DNA from: CAYQMF01 sp964418595
GTDB taxonomy: Bacteria; Planctomycetota; UBA1135; UBA2386
Direction of reading: 5' to 3'
Length of the DNA stretch: 33,008 nt
Assembly (NCBI GenBank): GCA_964418595.1
Contig: CAYQMF010000074.1
Location: 1-33,008 of the forward strand
Shown here: piece after piece, positions 1 through 7,638 of the stretch
Layout: every line of letters starts with the position of its first letter
Position numbering within the stretch: position 1 is the stretch's first letter
Made by a program: the position numbers and the translations under genes
Notes under the pieces: generated by a model
Seen by the model: the letters and a program-made list of their open reading frames with translations, nothing else
Databases searched by the model: none
Told to the model about the DNA's origin: nothing

Positions 1-22
1 TGGGCGACCAGGCCCTGGTTTT
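1..22 (-). ncRNA. Start of a probable group I intron inside tRNA-Leu(UAA), truncated by the window edge
   Basis: Read on the minus strand, the tRNA-Leu exon ending GGACUU is followed not by the 3' half of the anticodon stem but by AAAACCAGGGCC. In the tRNA-Leu(UAA) group I introns of cyanobacteria the 5' exon also ends GGACUU at the U34/A35 junction, and the intron then supplies a guide segment (GAGCC in Anabaena) that pairs with GACUU and makes a U-G pair at the splice site. GGGCC here can pair in the same register. Only 22 intron bases are visible, so the catalytic core (P3-P8) cannot be checked. The call is an inference from exon interruption plus this guide-like segment. Confidence 0.55.
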
Positions 23-57
23 AAGTCCGCTGCGTTTGCCGATTCCGCCACCCCCAC
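23..57 (-). tRNA. tRNA-Leu(UAA), 5' exon only
   Basis: On the minus strand the bases give acceptor 5' strand GUGGGGG (57-51), U8 G9, D-stem GCGG with loop AAUCGGCAAA and closing CGC, then anticodon-stem 5' strand GCGGA and loop start CUU. This matches class II tRNA-Leu with a UAA anticodon. The 3' side of the anticodon stem (expected UCCGC) does not follow, with at most two of five pairs possible, so a continuous tRNA is excluded in this register. The 3' exon with the long variable arm should lie beyond the left edge. A TACCAT hexamer at 96-91 is a possible -10 element, without a clear -35. Confidence 0.72.
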
Positions 58-93
58 GCGTGGTCATGCCTCGGGGCGAGAGGCGGGAGAATG

Positions 94-110
94 GTAGCCG
101 CGACGGCTAC
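94..110 (-). terminator. Short perfect hairpin at the end of the small basic protein gene
   Basis: GTAGCCG (94-100), a 3-base loop CGA and CGGCTAC (104-110) form a perfect 7-bp inverted repeat. The stem contains the TAG stop of the 33-residue gene. No U-run follows, so intrinsic termination would be atypical; mRNA end protection is the alternative. Confidence 0.45.
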
Positions 111-208
111 TTCTTCTTGTTCTCGCGGAGCGCGCGGGCCTTCTTCTTCGCGGACTTGACGGCCTTGTGGTGCTTCTTGCGGACGGCTTTGGCCTTGGAG
201 TTGGGCAT
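107..208 (-). CDS. 33-residue lysine-rich basic protein
   Basis: The frame reads MPNSKAKAVRKKHHKAV at the start and ends in RENKKK; 12 Lys, 3 Arg and 2 His in 33 residues make it more than half basic, with no acidic residue except one Glu. It has no signal peptide or membrane segment. Such composition suggests RNA or ribosome binding, as in the smallest ribosomal and ribosome-associated proteins, but I cannot assign it to a named family. It lies between the tRNA-Leu and the divergent DUF3299-like gene, and a hairpin covers its stop codon. No Shine-Dalgarno is seen before the ATG at 208. The clean start-to-stop composition, unlike the Arg/Pro/Ala-rich shadows around it, is the reason to believe it is translated. 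Confidence 0.62.
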   Translation of the reverse strand: MPNSKAKAVRKKHHKAVKSAKKKARALRENKKK

Positions 209-342
209 GTCTTGGAGGTGGACGAGGGGTCTCGGAAAAGGGCGGGGAGTGTCGCCGGCCAGGTCGCCGATGGCAAGCACCGGGCGGCGCGGGGGCGCGG
301 GGGCGCGGGGCGGCGCGACTGGCAGGGGGTGGGCATGCGCTC

Positions 343-348
343 TAGACT
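343..348 (+). promoter_or_regulatory. -10 element TAGACT before the DUF3299-like gene
   Basis: TAGACT ends 11 bases before the ATG at 360, and no Shine-Dalgarno lies between. Transcription would start at or just before the start codon, giving a leaderless or near-leaderless mRNA. No convincing -35 is seen. Confidence 0.5.
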
Positions 349-359
349 TCCGCGCCGTG

Positions 360-767
360 ATGCTCGCCCGCGTTCTCGCCCTTGCGCTCCTCGGCCTCGT
401 GCCGGGCGGCGATGACCCCGTGCCGACGTCCTTCACGGTCCTCGCCGGGTTCGAGTACACGCCCGGGATGACCCTGCCGCAGGAGGTCACTGCGCTCGAC
501 GGCAAGGTCGTGCGCATCCAGGGGTTCATGCAGGCGGAGATCGACGGCGACACGGAGACCGAGAGCTTCCTGCTCATCAACGACGCCTGCGGCTGCCAGG
601 GCACCCCGAAGGACAACGAGATCGTGTACTGCACGATGCCCGACGGTGAGCGCGCCAAGATCGTGCCCGGGGTCGTGCGCGTGGTGGGCACGCTCTGGGT
701 CGGCGAAGAGAAGGAAGACGGCGAGGTCCTCGGCATCTACTTCCTCGATGTCACGAAGATCGAGTAG
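360..767 (+). CDS. DUF3299-like exported small protein
   Basis: 135 residues. An N-terminal hydrophobic stretch (MLARVLALALLGLVPG) acts as a signal peptide or anchor. The rest resembles DUF3299: a segment LDGKVVRIQGFMQAEIDG (about 50-67) followed by SFLLINDACGCQGTP and NEIVYC, matching the family pattern of a 'G..V.I.G....' strand, an FLL strand, a Cys-containing loop and a final IVYV-like strand. The Cys-Gly-Cys plus a later Cys could bind metal or form a disulfide. The family has no established enzymatic role that I know of. The start was chosen at ATG 360 because a -10 hexamer sits just upstream and the hydrophobic stretch begins there; the frame stays open further 5' but with shadow-like composition. 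Its last 20 bases overlap the next gene, so the two are probably co-expressed. Confidence 0.72.
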   Translation: MLARVLALALLGLVPGGDDPVPTSFTVLAGFEYTPGMTLPQEVTALDGKVVRIQGFMQAEIDGDTETESFLLINDACGCQGTPKDNEIVYCTMPDGERAKIVPGVVRVVGTLWVGEEKEDGEVLGIYFLDVTKIE

Positions 768-1908
768 CGCGCTCCTCGGGGCCGTGCTCGTCGGGGCGTC
801 GCTCGCCGCCCAGGACGTCGACTGGGGCGCGAAGGTCAAGAACGCGGTCGAGAACCCGCGCTACGCGTTGCGCCGGGCGATCAGCAACGACATCGCCCGG
901 GCCGGAGACGCGGCGGTTCCCGCGATCGTGGCGTATGCCAAGGCGCACGGCGGGGCCCGCATCCCGCTCCTGCTCGTGGACGCGATCGCGCGCGTCGATG
1001 CCGGCGCCGACGCCACGCTCGCCCTGCTGCGCGGCTGGGCCGACGACGGCCGGTTCTACTGGCGGGCCCAGGCGCTCGGCGCGCTGGCGCGGCGCGCGCT
1101 GGAGGCCGACGCGGGGCGCTTCGAGGCGGCGCGCGAGGATCCGTCGCACCTGTTCCGGGTCGCCGGTGCGCGCGGTCTGCACGCCCTCGCCCGCAAGGCG
1201 GGGGCCGAGTGGACGGCGGGGCGCGAGGTGCTCGTCGATGCGGACCCGCGCGCGCGCGTGTTGCTCGCGCTCGCGCTGTGGGAAGCGCGCGAACCCGCGG
1301 CCCTGCCGGCGCTGGTGGCGGCGCTGGCGGACGACCGGGCCTTCCTCGACGACGCGTGGGGGCGGCGCTACGCGCTGCAGGTGCACCAGGCGCTGCGCCG
1401 CGCGGCCAACACCGACTTCGGCTACCAACCCGGCGCGACGCTCGCCGACAACGCCGTCGCCATCGCCAAGGTCGCGGCGTGGGCGGAGGTGCCCGTGCCG
1501 CCGTTGCTCAGCGACGAAGGCACGGGCGACCGCGGCGGTCTCGAGATCCGCTCGTGCCGGCACGGCGATCTGTTCGTGCGTTGGACCGATCACGAAGTGC
1601 ACTTCGGTCTCGACCGCAGCCTGCGCGTTCCGCTCCCCGCAAAGGCCCGCGCTGACCTGCTCGAAGCGCTCGCTGCGGTGCTCGGATCGTCGAACACCGA
1701 GCGCGAGACGCGCGGCGAGGTGGTGTGCGACTACCTGCAGTTCCAGAGCCGGGTGCCGCTGCGCCTGTGGCGGATGGCGCCGGGGGCGGTCACGTCCGCG
1801 CTTGCGACGTGGTGCGAGCGCGTCGCCACGGCGCTCGAGACGCTGGACCACCCCGACGCGGCTGCGGCCCTGCGCACTCGCCTGCCGCAGTTCGTCGGCG
1901 GCGGCTGA
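748..1908 (+). CDS. Exported HEAT-repeat protein
   Basis: 386 residues. Signal peptide MSRRSSSALLGAVLVGASLAA with predicted cleavage before Gln22 (A-A|Q-D). Residues about 30-230 are Ala/Leu-rich helical pairs with repeated 'A..AL..L' spacing, such as YWRAQALGALARRALEA and HLFRVAGARGLHALARKA, typical of degenerate HEAT repeats. The C-terminal part (about 255-385) is different, with a beta-like DLFVRWTDHEVHFGL segment and a final helix; I do not recognise it. No catalytic motif is seen, so a scaffold role outside the cytoplasm is the reasonable inference. ATG 748 lies inside the preceding gene (20-base overlap) and is the first in-frame start that yields a proper signal peptide. The following HEAT-VWA gene begins 44 bases after the stop. 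Confidence 0.75.
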   Translation: MSRRSSSALLGAVLVGASLAAQDVDWGAKVKNAVENPRYALRRAISNDIARAGDAAVPAIVAYAKAHGGARIPLLLVDAIARVDAGADATLALLRGWADDGRFYWRAQALGALARRALEADAGRFEAAREDPSHLFRVAGARGLHALARKAGAEWTAGREVLVDADPRARVLLALALWEAREPAALPALVAALADDRAFLDDAWGRRYALQVHQALRRAANTDFGYQPGATLADNAVAIAKVAAWAEVPVPPLLSDEGTGDRGGLEIRSCRHGDLFVRWTDHEVHFGLDRSLRVPLPAKARADLLEALAAVLGSSNTERETRGEVVCDYLQFQSRVPLRLWRMAPGAVTSALATWCERVATALETLDHPDAAAALRTRLPQFVGGG

Positions 1909-1938
1909 CACTCCGTCGTCGGCGGGCGCACCCGATGC

Positions 1939-1944
1939 CATACT
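1939..1944 (+). promoter_or_regulatory. -10-like CATACT before the HEAT-VWA gene
   Basis: CATACT matches five of six bases of TATACT and ends 8 bases before ATG 1953. It suggests an internal leaderless promoter within the 360-6739 gene group. Confidence 0.35.
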
Positions 1945-1952
1945 GCTGCGCC

Positions 1953-3428
1953 ATGCGCGCCGCATCGATCGCTGTCGTGATCGGCTCGTTCGGAGTCCTC
2001 CTCCCGGGGCAGGACGACGGCGGCGATCCGCAGCTGCGCGCGGCGATCAAGCTCCTGTTCCGGGGCAGGACCGAAGCCGAGGTGCGCGAGGGCGCGCAGC
2101 TGTGCCTGCGGCGCGGTGATGCGGCGGCGATCGAACTGCTGCTCAAGGTGCTCGAGAACCCGCAGCCGCACTACCGCGACATCGTGTGGGAGGTGCTGCC
2201 CGACTTCACCGACCACTACGCGCGCCGACGGGTGGCCGACGAGTTGAAGCGGAACAAGCAGAACGCCGGCGTGCGGCACTGGTGTGCCGAGCTGCTCGGG
2301 ATCTGGGGCGAGGCCGACTGGGTGGCGGTGCTGCTGCCGGCGCTGAAGGATCGCGACGACGACGTGGCGCGCGCGGCGGCGCGGTCGCTCGGCATGATCC
2401 GGCACGCGAATGCGATCAAGGGCCTCGAGGTCGCGGCGCGCAGCAAGGATCCCTACCTGCGCGCCAACGCGATCGAGGCGCTCGCGCGCATCGACCCGGT
2501 GGCATTCGGAGCCCTCTTCCATCAGGGGCTGGCGGACGCGGACGGTGGCGTGCGTTGCGCCCTGCTCGGCGCCGCGCCGAGCCTGTACCCGCCGGAGGTC
2601 GAGGGGCTCTCGCGCACGGCGCTCGCCGATCAGGACTGGCGTCCGCGCATGCAGGCCGTCGACAACCTGGTGGGTCGCAAGACCAAGGTTGCGGTCGCGG
2701 CGCTGGTCGCCGCGCTCGGCGATCCACGCCCCGTCGTGCGGCTGCGAGCGAACGAAGTGCTCCAGGCGCTCACCGGCAAGCGCTACGGCCAGCGCGTCGA
2801 GTGGGAGCAGTGGTGGAAGGAGAACGAAGCCACCTTCGAGTTCAAGGACGGCGCCGACGGCAAGGCCGGGGCGTCCGGGGACGAGACCCGCGCCGCGTTC
2901 AACGGCATCCGCATCGACAGCGACCACTGCATGTTCCTCCTCGATCGCACCCCGACGATGGAGCAGACCCTGACCTCGAAGGGTACGAGCAAGCGCGACG
3001 CGGCGAACGACGAACTCGATGCTGCGCTCGGACGCCTGCTCGACCGCGAGCTGCGCTTCAACCTCGCCGTGTACGACGATGAGCTGACGCTGTTCGCGAA
3101 GAAGCCGGTGCTGCTCAACAAGCGCAGCCACGCCGCCGCGGTGAAGTTCGCGCGGGCCGCCGACCCCAAGGGCAACAAGGACATCTGGAACGCGGTGCGC
3201 ACGGCGGTGAGCGACCCCGACGTCGACACCGTGTTCCTCCTGTCGTCGGGGGAGCCGGAGGTCGGCCACTACGTGCACTGGAACCGCGTGACGCGGCACG
3301 TGCAGGAGCTCAACCGCTTCCACAAGGTCGTCGTGCACACGGTCGTGTACTCCGAGTCCGATTGGTACCGCCAGCAGCTCGAGAAGCTCGCGGAAGCGAC
3401 CGGCGGCACCTACAAGGCGTTTCAATGA
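1953..3428 (+). CDS. Exported HEAT-repeat protein with a C-terminal VWA-like domain
   Basis: 491 residues. Signal peptide MRAASIAVVIGSFGVLLPG, likely cut before Gln20. HEAT repeats fill about 30-275, with regular segments such as ALKDRDDDVARAAARSLGMI and ALGDPRPVVRLRANEVLQAL. A linker EWEQWWKENEATFEF (283-297), common in planctomycete HEAT/VWA proteins, leads into a VWA-like domain (about 320-490). The metal site is imperfect: D331-R-T333-P-T335 stands for DxSxS, the later position has K409 instead of the usual Thr (GNKDIWNA), and S431-S-G-E-P replaces the usual DG. Metal-dependent ligand binding is therefore doubtful. It is probably a periplasmic scaffold or adhesion subunit. Its stop overlaps the start of the dehydrogenase gene by ATGA (3425-3428), implying translational coupling and a shared function. 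Confidence 0.82.
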   Translation: MRAASIAVVIGSFGVLLPGQDDGGDPQLRAAIKLLFRGRTEAEVREGAQLCLRRGDAAAIELLLKVLENPQPHYRDIVWEVLPDFTDHYARRRVADELKRNKQNAGVRHWCAELLGIWGEADWVAVLLPALKDRDDDVARAAARSLGMIRHANAIKGLEVAARSKDPYLRANAIEALARIDPVAFGALFHQGLADADGGVRCALLGAAPSLYPPEVEGLSRTALADQDWRPRMQAVDNLVGRKTKVAVAALVAALGDPRPVVRLRANEVLQALTGKRYGQRVEWEQWWKENEATFEFKDGADGKAGASGDETRAAFNGIRIDSDHCMFLLDRTPTMEQTLTSKGTSKRDAANDELDAALGRLLDRELRFNLAVYDDELTLFAKKPVLLNKRSHAAAVKFARAADPKGNKDIWNAVRTAVSDPDVDTVFLLSSGEPEVGHYVHWNRVTRHVQELNRFHKVVVHTVVYSESDWYRQQLEKLAEATGGTYKAFQ

Positions 3429-6400
3429 ACGTTCCCCTGGTCAGTCCGGGCTGCTGCGTCGCGGCCGTCGTCCTTTCCTCGCTCGGTGCCGCGCAGGACC
3501 CCGCCTACGCGCCCCCGATCCTGGGGCCGTCCAAGGAGGGCGCGACCGCGCTGCACAAGTTCGTCCATCCGCGCGACTTCACGGTGCGCCTGTGGGCAGC
3601 AGAACCCGCGCTCGCCAACCCGGTGGCGTTCTGGATCGACCGGCAGAGCCGTGTGTTCGTCGCGGAGACGTTCCGCCTGCACAAGGGCGTGACCGACAAC
3701 CGTCAGTTCGGGCGCGAGTGGCTGGAGGCCGACCTCGCCTGCCGCACCGTGGAGGACCGCATCGCCATGTACCGGCGCCTGCGCGCCGACGTGCTGCCGG
3801 AACTGCTCACCGAGCACGAGCGGCTGCGCGTGCTGCGCGACACCGACGGCGACGGCCGCGCCGACCAGAGCACGGTCTTCGCCGACGGATTCAAGAACCT
3901 GGAGGACGGCATCGCCGCCGGCGTGCTCGAACACGAGGGCGATGTCTTCTACACGTGCATCCCCAAGCTGTGGCGCTTGCGCGATCGTGACGGTGATCAC
4001 GTCGCCGACGAGCGGACCGTGCTGCACGACGGCTTCGGCGTGCACACCGCGCTGCTCGGACACGACATGCACGGCCTGTGCGTGGGGCCCGACGGGCGCC
4101 TGTACTTCAGCATCGGCGACCGTGGCCTGCACGCCGGCAGCGGCGACGCGCTGCTCGCTTACCCGGACGAGGGCGCGGTCCTGCGCTGTGAACTCGATGG
4201 GTCCGGGCTCGAGGTCTTCCACCGTGGCCTGCGCAACCCGCAGGAGCTGGCCTTCGACGAGTTCGGCAACCTCTTCACCGGCGACAACAACAGCGACGGC
4301 GGCGACCGTGCGCGCTTCGTGTACCTGATGGAGGGCGGCGACTGCGGCTGGCGGATCGGCTTCCAGTCGATCGGCGATCGCGGTCCGTGGAACCAGGAGA
4401 AGCTCTGGCACCCGCCGTTCCGTGGACAGGCGGCGTACCTGGTGCCGCCGATCGAGAACACGACCAGCGGTCCCTCGGGGCTGTGCTACGACCCGGGCAC
4501 GGGTCTGCCGGAGCGGTTGCGTCGTCATTTCCTGCTGTGCGACTTCCGTGGCAGCAGTGGCAGCAGCGGGGTGTTCGCGCTCCGTGTCGAGGCCAAGGGC
4601 GCCGGTTTCGAACTGGCGAGCCAGGGACCGCTGATCACCTCGGTGCTGGCGACCGACGTGGACATCGGGCCGGATGGCTCCGTGTACGTCCTCGACTGGA
4701 CGGAGGGCTGGAACCAGCCGATGAAGGGCCGGATCTACACCATGCGCTGGGCTGGCGCCGAGGCCGACCCGGTGGTCGCGCAGGTGAAGGTCATCCTCGC
4801 CGGCGGCTTCGGCGGGCGTGGCGACGCGGAGTTGCTCGCGCTGCTCGGCCACGCCGACCGGCGCGTGCGCCAGGGGGCGCAGATGGCGCTCGCCGCGCGC
4901 GGCCACGCCACGACAGCCGCACTGCAGGGCACCGCGCTCGCGATCGAGAGCCCTCGCCTCGCGCGCGTGCACGCGATCTGGGCCTTGTGGCAGCAGGCGC
5001 GCACCCTCGGCGCGGAGGTGCTGCAGCCGCTGCTGCCGGTGTTCGACGATCCCGACCACGAGCTGCGTGCTCAGGTCACGCGCGTGTGTGGCGACGTCGG
5101 CTTCGCGGGAGCGCGCAGCAAGCTGTTCGCGCGCCTGCGCGACGACAGCGCCCGCGTGCGTTCGTTGGCCGCGATCGCCGTGGGCCGCATGCGGGCGAAC
5201 CGCGCGCTCGACGGGCTGCTCACGCTCGTCCGCGACAACGACGATCGCGATCCGTGGTTGCGTCACGCCGCGATCATGGGGCTGGCCGGGATGCCGGTCG
5301 CGAGCCTGCTCGAACACGACGAAGATCCGAGCGGCGCGGTGCGGCTCGCCCTCGTGGTGGCCCTGCGCCGGCTGCGCAGCCCCGAGGTCGCGCGCTTCCT
5401 GCGCGATGCCGATCCCCTGGTCGCCGCCGACGCCGCGCGCGCGATCCACGACGTGCCCATCGAGGCGGCCACGGCGGCGCTCGCGGAAACGCTCGCGGAA
5501 GAGCGCGTCGACGCCGTGGTCGTGCGCCGCGCGATCGCCGCGAACCACCGGCTCGGGACACCCGAGGCTGCCTCGCGGCTGGTGGCGTTCGCCCGCCGCG
5601 CCGACGCTCCGTCGTCGCTGCGCGCCCTGGCGCTCGACGCGCTGGCCGAGTGGGCGCAGCCGAGCGCGCGCGACCGCGTGCTGGACCTGTGGCGGCCCAT
5701 TCCCGCCCGCGGAGCGGACGCCGCGGTGGCCGCCCTGGCCGCGGCGCAGAACGCGCTGCTCGGGCTCGCCGACGAGAGCATGGTGACGGCTGCGGCGAAC
5801 GCCGTGGGACGCCTGCGAGTGCCCGGCGCCGAGACGGATCTGGCGCGGATCGCACGGTGGGAGGAGCGGTCGGGGCGCACGCGTGCCGCGGCGCTGCTCG
5901 CGCTGGAGCGCGTGGCGTCTGCCACGGTGGGCGCGGTCGCGGTGGAGCTCGCCACCGCGCCCGACAGCGCCGTACGCAAGGCGGCGATGCAGGTCGTCAA
6001 CCGCGTCGATCCGGGCGCCGCGCTGGGGGTGCTCGATCGCCTCGTGGCATCGGGTCCCGAGGACGAGGGCCAGAACGCCCTCGTCGCCCTGGGCGAGAGC
6101 AAGCTCGCCGCGGCGGACGAAGTGCTGGCGCGGTGGCTCGGCGTGGCGACGGCCGGGAAGCTCGATCCCGGCCTGCACCTCGATCTGCTGGAGGCATGCG
6201 CGAAGCGCAAGGCCGAAGACGTGGCTTCGGCGCTGGCGGCCTACGAGGCGGCGCGACCGGCGGGCGATCTGCTCGGGGCCTTCCGCGAAGCCCTGCATGG
6301 CGGCGATCGGGCGAAGGGCAATGACGTGCTCTGGAACCACGAGGCCGCGGCCTGCACGCGCTGCCATTCGCTCGGTGGGAGTGGCGGCAACGCCGCGCCC

Positions 6401-6739
6401 GCGCTCGACGGCGTGGGCAAACGGCTGACCCGCGAGCAGCTCCTCGAGTCGTTGGTCCTGCCGCAGGCGCGCGTTGCCGAGGGGTTCGGCACCGTGGTGC
6501 TGACCCGTCGCGACGGCAGCGTCGTGGCCGGCGTCCTGCGCAGCGAGACCGAAGGGGTCCTCGAGGTGCTCTCCGCGGAGGGCGAAGTGCTGCGGGTGAG
6601 TGCCGACACGGTCGCGTCACGCTCCGATCCGGTCTCGACGATGCCGCCGATGGGAGCGCTGCTCAGCAAGCGTCAGCTACGCGACCTCGTCGAGTTCCTC
6701 GCGCGGCAGCAGGCCGAGCCCAAGGCGCGCGGCCACTGA
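3425..6739 (+). CDS. PVC-type membrane-bound dehydrogenase with HEAT repeats and C-terminal cytochrome c domain
   Basis: 1104 residues. Signal peptide MNVPLVSPGCCVAAVVLSSLGAA, cut before Gln24. Residues about 35-450 form the beta-propeller of the Pirellula/Verrucomicrobium N-terminal dehydrogenase family (TIGR02604-like; distant to sugar dehydrogenases), with the typical FTVRLWAAEPALANPVAF opening, RVFVAET, VLRDTDGDGRAD, HDMHGLCVGPDGRLYFSIGD, FRGLRNPQELAFDEFGN-type and TGDNNSDGGDRARF segments. About 455-960 is a HEAT array. The C-terminal domain carries C977-T-R-C980-H981 for covalent heme, with MPPMGALLSKRQLRDLVEFL supplying a likely axial Met, as in the TIGR02603 heme-binding domain. Substrate is unknown; a role in periplasmic oxidation of sugars or polysaccharide breakdown products is inferred from the family. 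The start overlaps the preceding stop (ATGA). Confidence 0.93.
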   Translation: MNVPLVSPGCCVAAVVLSSLGAAQDPAYAPPILGPSKEGATALHKFVHPRDFTVRLWAAEPALANPVAFWIDRQSRVFVAETFRLHKGVTDNRQFGREWLEADLACRTVEDRIAMYRRLRADVLPELLTEHERLRVLRDTDGDGRADQSTVFADGFKNLEDGIAAGVLEHEGDVFYTCIPKLWRLRDRDGDHVADERTVLHDGFGVHTALLGHDMHGLCVGPDGRLYFSIGDRGLHAGSGDALLAYPDEGAVLRCELDGSGLEVFHRGLRNPQELAFDEFGNLFTGDNNSDGGDRARFVYLMEGGDCGWRIGFQSIGDRGPWNQEKLWHPPFRGQAAYLVPPIENTTSGPSGLCYDPGTGLPERLRRHFLLCDFRGSSGSSGVFALRVEAKGAGFELASQGPLITSVLATDVDIGPDGSVYVLDWTEGWNQPMKGRIYTMRWAGAEADPVVAQVKVILAGGFGGRGDAELLALLGHADRRVRQGAQMALAARGHATTAALQGTALAIESPRLARVHAIWALWQQARTLGAEVLQPLLPVFDDPDHELRAQVTRVCGDVGFAGARSKLFARLRDDSARVRSLAAIAVGRMRANRALDGLLTLVRDNDDRDPWLRHAAIMGLAGMPVASLLEHDEDPSGAVRLALVVALRRLRSPEVARFLRDADPLVAADAARAIHDVPIEAATAALAETLAEERVDAVVVRRAIAANHRLGTPEAASRLVAFARRADAPSSLRALALDALAEWAQPSARDRVLDLWRPIPARGADAAVAALAAAQNALLGLADESMVTAAANAVGRLRVPGAETDLARIARWEERSGRTRAAALLALERVASATVGAVAVELATAPDSAVRKAAMQVVNRVDPGAALGVLDRLVASGPEDEGQNALVALGESKLAAADEVLARWLGVATAGKLDPGLHLDLLEACAKRKAEDVASALAAYEAARPAGDLLGAFREALHGGDRAKGNDVLWNHEAAACTRCHSLGGSGGNAAPALDGVGKRLTREQLLESLVLPQARVAEGFGTVVLTRRDGSVVAGVLRSETEGVLEVLSAEGEVLRVSADTVASRSDPVSTMPPMGALLSKRQLRDLVEFLARQQAEPKARGH

Positions 6740-6764
6740 GGCGGCGTGGGCCGGTCTTCGACGG

Positions 6765-7589
6765 CTACCGCGTCTGGCCGTCGATCCCGACCGACGCCTT
6801 CACGTCGGGCGTGTCGTTGTGCGAGTGCGTGAACCCGCGCCGCCGCTCCTCGCGGATCGTCTCCTGCGAACGGAACGCGACGATGTACGCGCGGCGCCAA
6901 CCGGTGCTGCGGTTGCCGCCCGAGCCGTGCAGCACGCGTTCGTTGTGCACGGTGATGTCGCCGCGGGCGATCGGCACCGGCCGCACGTCGTCGACGTTGG
7001 CGTCGACATCGGCGACGAGCGTGTGCGACTTCTCGCGGTCCCCGTGCAGGGGTCGATGCGGGCGCAGGTTCGGCTCGCGGTGCGACCCGGGCACGAAGCG
7101 CATGCAGCCGTTGTCGAGCGTGGACGCGTCGACGGCCAGCCAGCAGGTCGCGGTGCGCTTGTCCTTCGTGTCGATCCAGTACGCCATGTCCTGGTGCCAG
7201 CCGAACACCGCGTCGGGCCGGTCAGGCCGCTTGGCGAGGAGTTGGTCGTAGTCGATCTCCATTCCGTCGCCGCAGAGCTGGGCCGCGATCGACGCCGCGC
7301 GGCGCTCGTACACGTTGCCCTGCCACGCGGGGTGGTAGCGGCGGGGCAGCATCACGTTGACGATCGCGAACTGGTCGGGGTCGCGCGCGTAGTCGCCGGA
7401 CATGTCGCAGAAGTCCTTGCCCGGGACCACGATCTCACGGCGCAGGAAGCGGTCGTAGGTCGCGGCGATCGCGTCGACCTCCTCCGGCGCCAGGACGCCG
7501 GGCAGGTGCACGTAGCCGTCCTCGCGAAAACGGCGACGGTCGGCGTCGGTCACGCGATAGCGATCACCCTCGCGGCGGTCGGAGATCAT
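6765..7589 (-). CDS. Phytanoyl-CoA dioxygenase (PhyH) family protein
   Basis: 274 residues, normal for the family of Fe(II)/2-oxoglutarate dioxygenases with a double-stranded beta-helix. The metal site is H132-x-D134 in GWHQDMAYW and a distal H221 in VLHGSGGNRS; Arg227 or Arg232 after it would hold 2-oxoglutarate. NGCMRFVPGSH (160-170) is the usual family strand. The N-terminal FREDGYVHLPGVLAPEEVD is the canonical opening. There is no signal peptide, so it is cytoplasmic. Substrate cannot be read from sequence. ATG 7589 is preceded by a TACGAT hexamer 9 bases upstream. It is divergent from the cation-efflux gene (49 bases apart) and converges on the dehydrogenase gene. Confidence 0.9.
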   Translation of the reverse strand: MISDRREGDRYRVTDADRRRFREDGYVHLPGVLAPEEVDAIAATYDRFLRREIVVPGKDFCDMSGDYARDPDQFAIVNVMLPRRYHPAWQGNVYERRAASIAAQLCGDGMEIDYDQLLAKRPDRPDAVFGWHQDMAYWIDTKDKRTATCWLAVDASTLDNGCMRFVPGSHREPNLRPHRPLHGDREKSHTLVADVDANVDDVRPVPIARGDITVHNERVLHGSGGNRSTGWRRAYIVAFRSQETIREERRRGFTHSHNDTPDVKASVGIDGQTR

Positions 7590-7598
7590 GTGGGCAGG

Positions 7599-7604
7599 AT
7601 CGTA
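7599..7604 (-). promoter_or_regulatory. -10 element TACGAT for the PhyH-family gene
   Basis: On the minus strand TACGAT ends 9 bases before ATG 7589 with no Shine-Dalgarno, a leaderless layout. It lies 22 bases from the oppositely oriented -10 of the efflux gene, so one 49-base interval holds both promoters. Confidence 0.5.
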
Positions 7605-7626
7605 GCGAGCGGTGGCGCGCGCCGGC

Positions 7627-7632
7627 TACAGT
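7627..7632 (+). promoter_or_regulatory. -10 element TACAGT for the cation-efflux gene
   Basis: TACAGT ends 6 bases before the GTG at 7639, so transcription should begin essentially at the start codon. This supports GTG 7639 over the in-frame GTG at 7612, which would lie upstream of the promoter. Confidence 0.5.
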
Positions 7633-7638
7633 GCGCGC

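Noticed and set aside
36..359. N-terminal extension of the DUF3299-like protein to position 36
   Set aside because: The extra residues are Arg/Gly-rich, overlap the tRNA exon and the small basic gene, and lie before the -10 hexamer; the hydrophobic signal starts at 360.
3422..6367. 981-codon open frame opposite the dehydrogenase gene
   Set aside because: It is rich in Arg, His and Gly with no family motif; it arises because G/C-biased third positions of the plus-strand gene remove stop codons on the other strand.
7612..7638. GTG 7612 as the start of the CDF transporter
   Set aside because: It lies upstream of the TACAGT -10, and the family alignment begins with the first membrane helix right after 7639.
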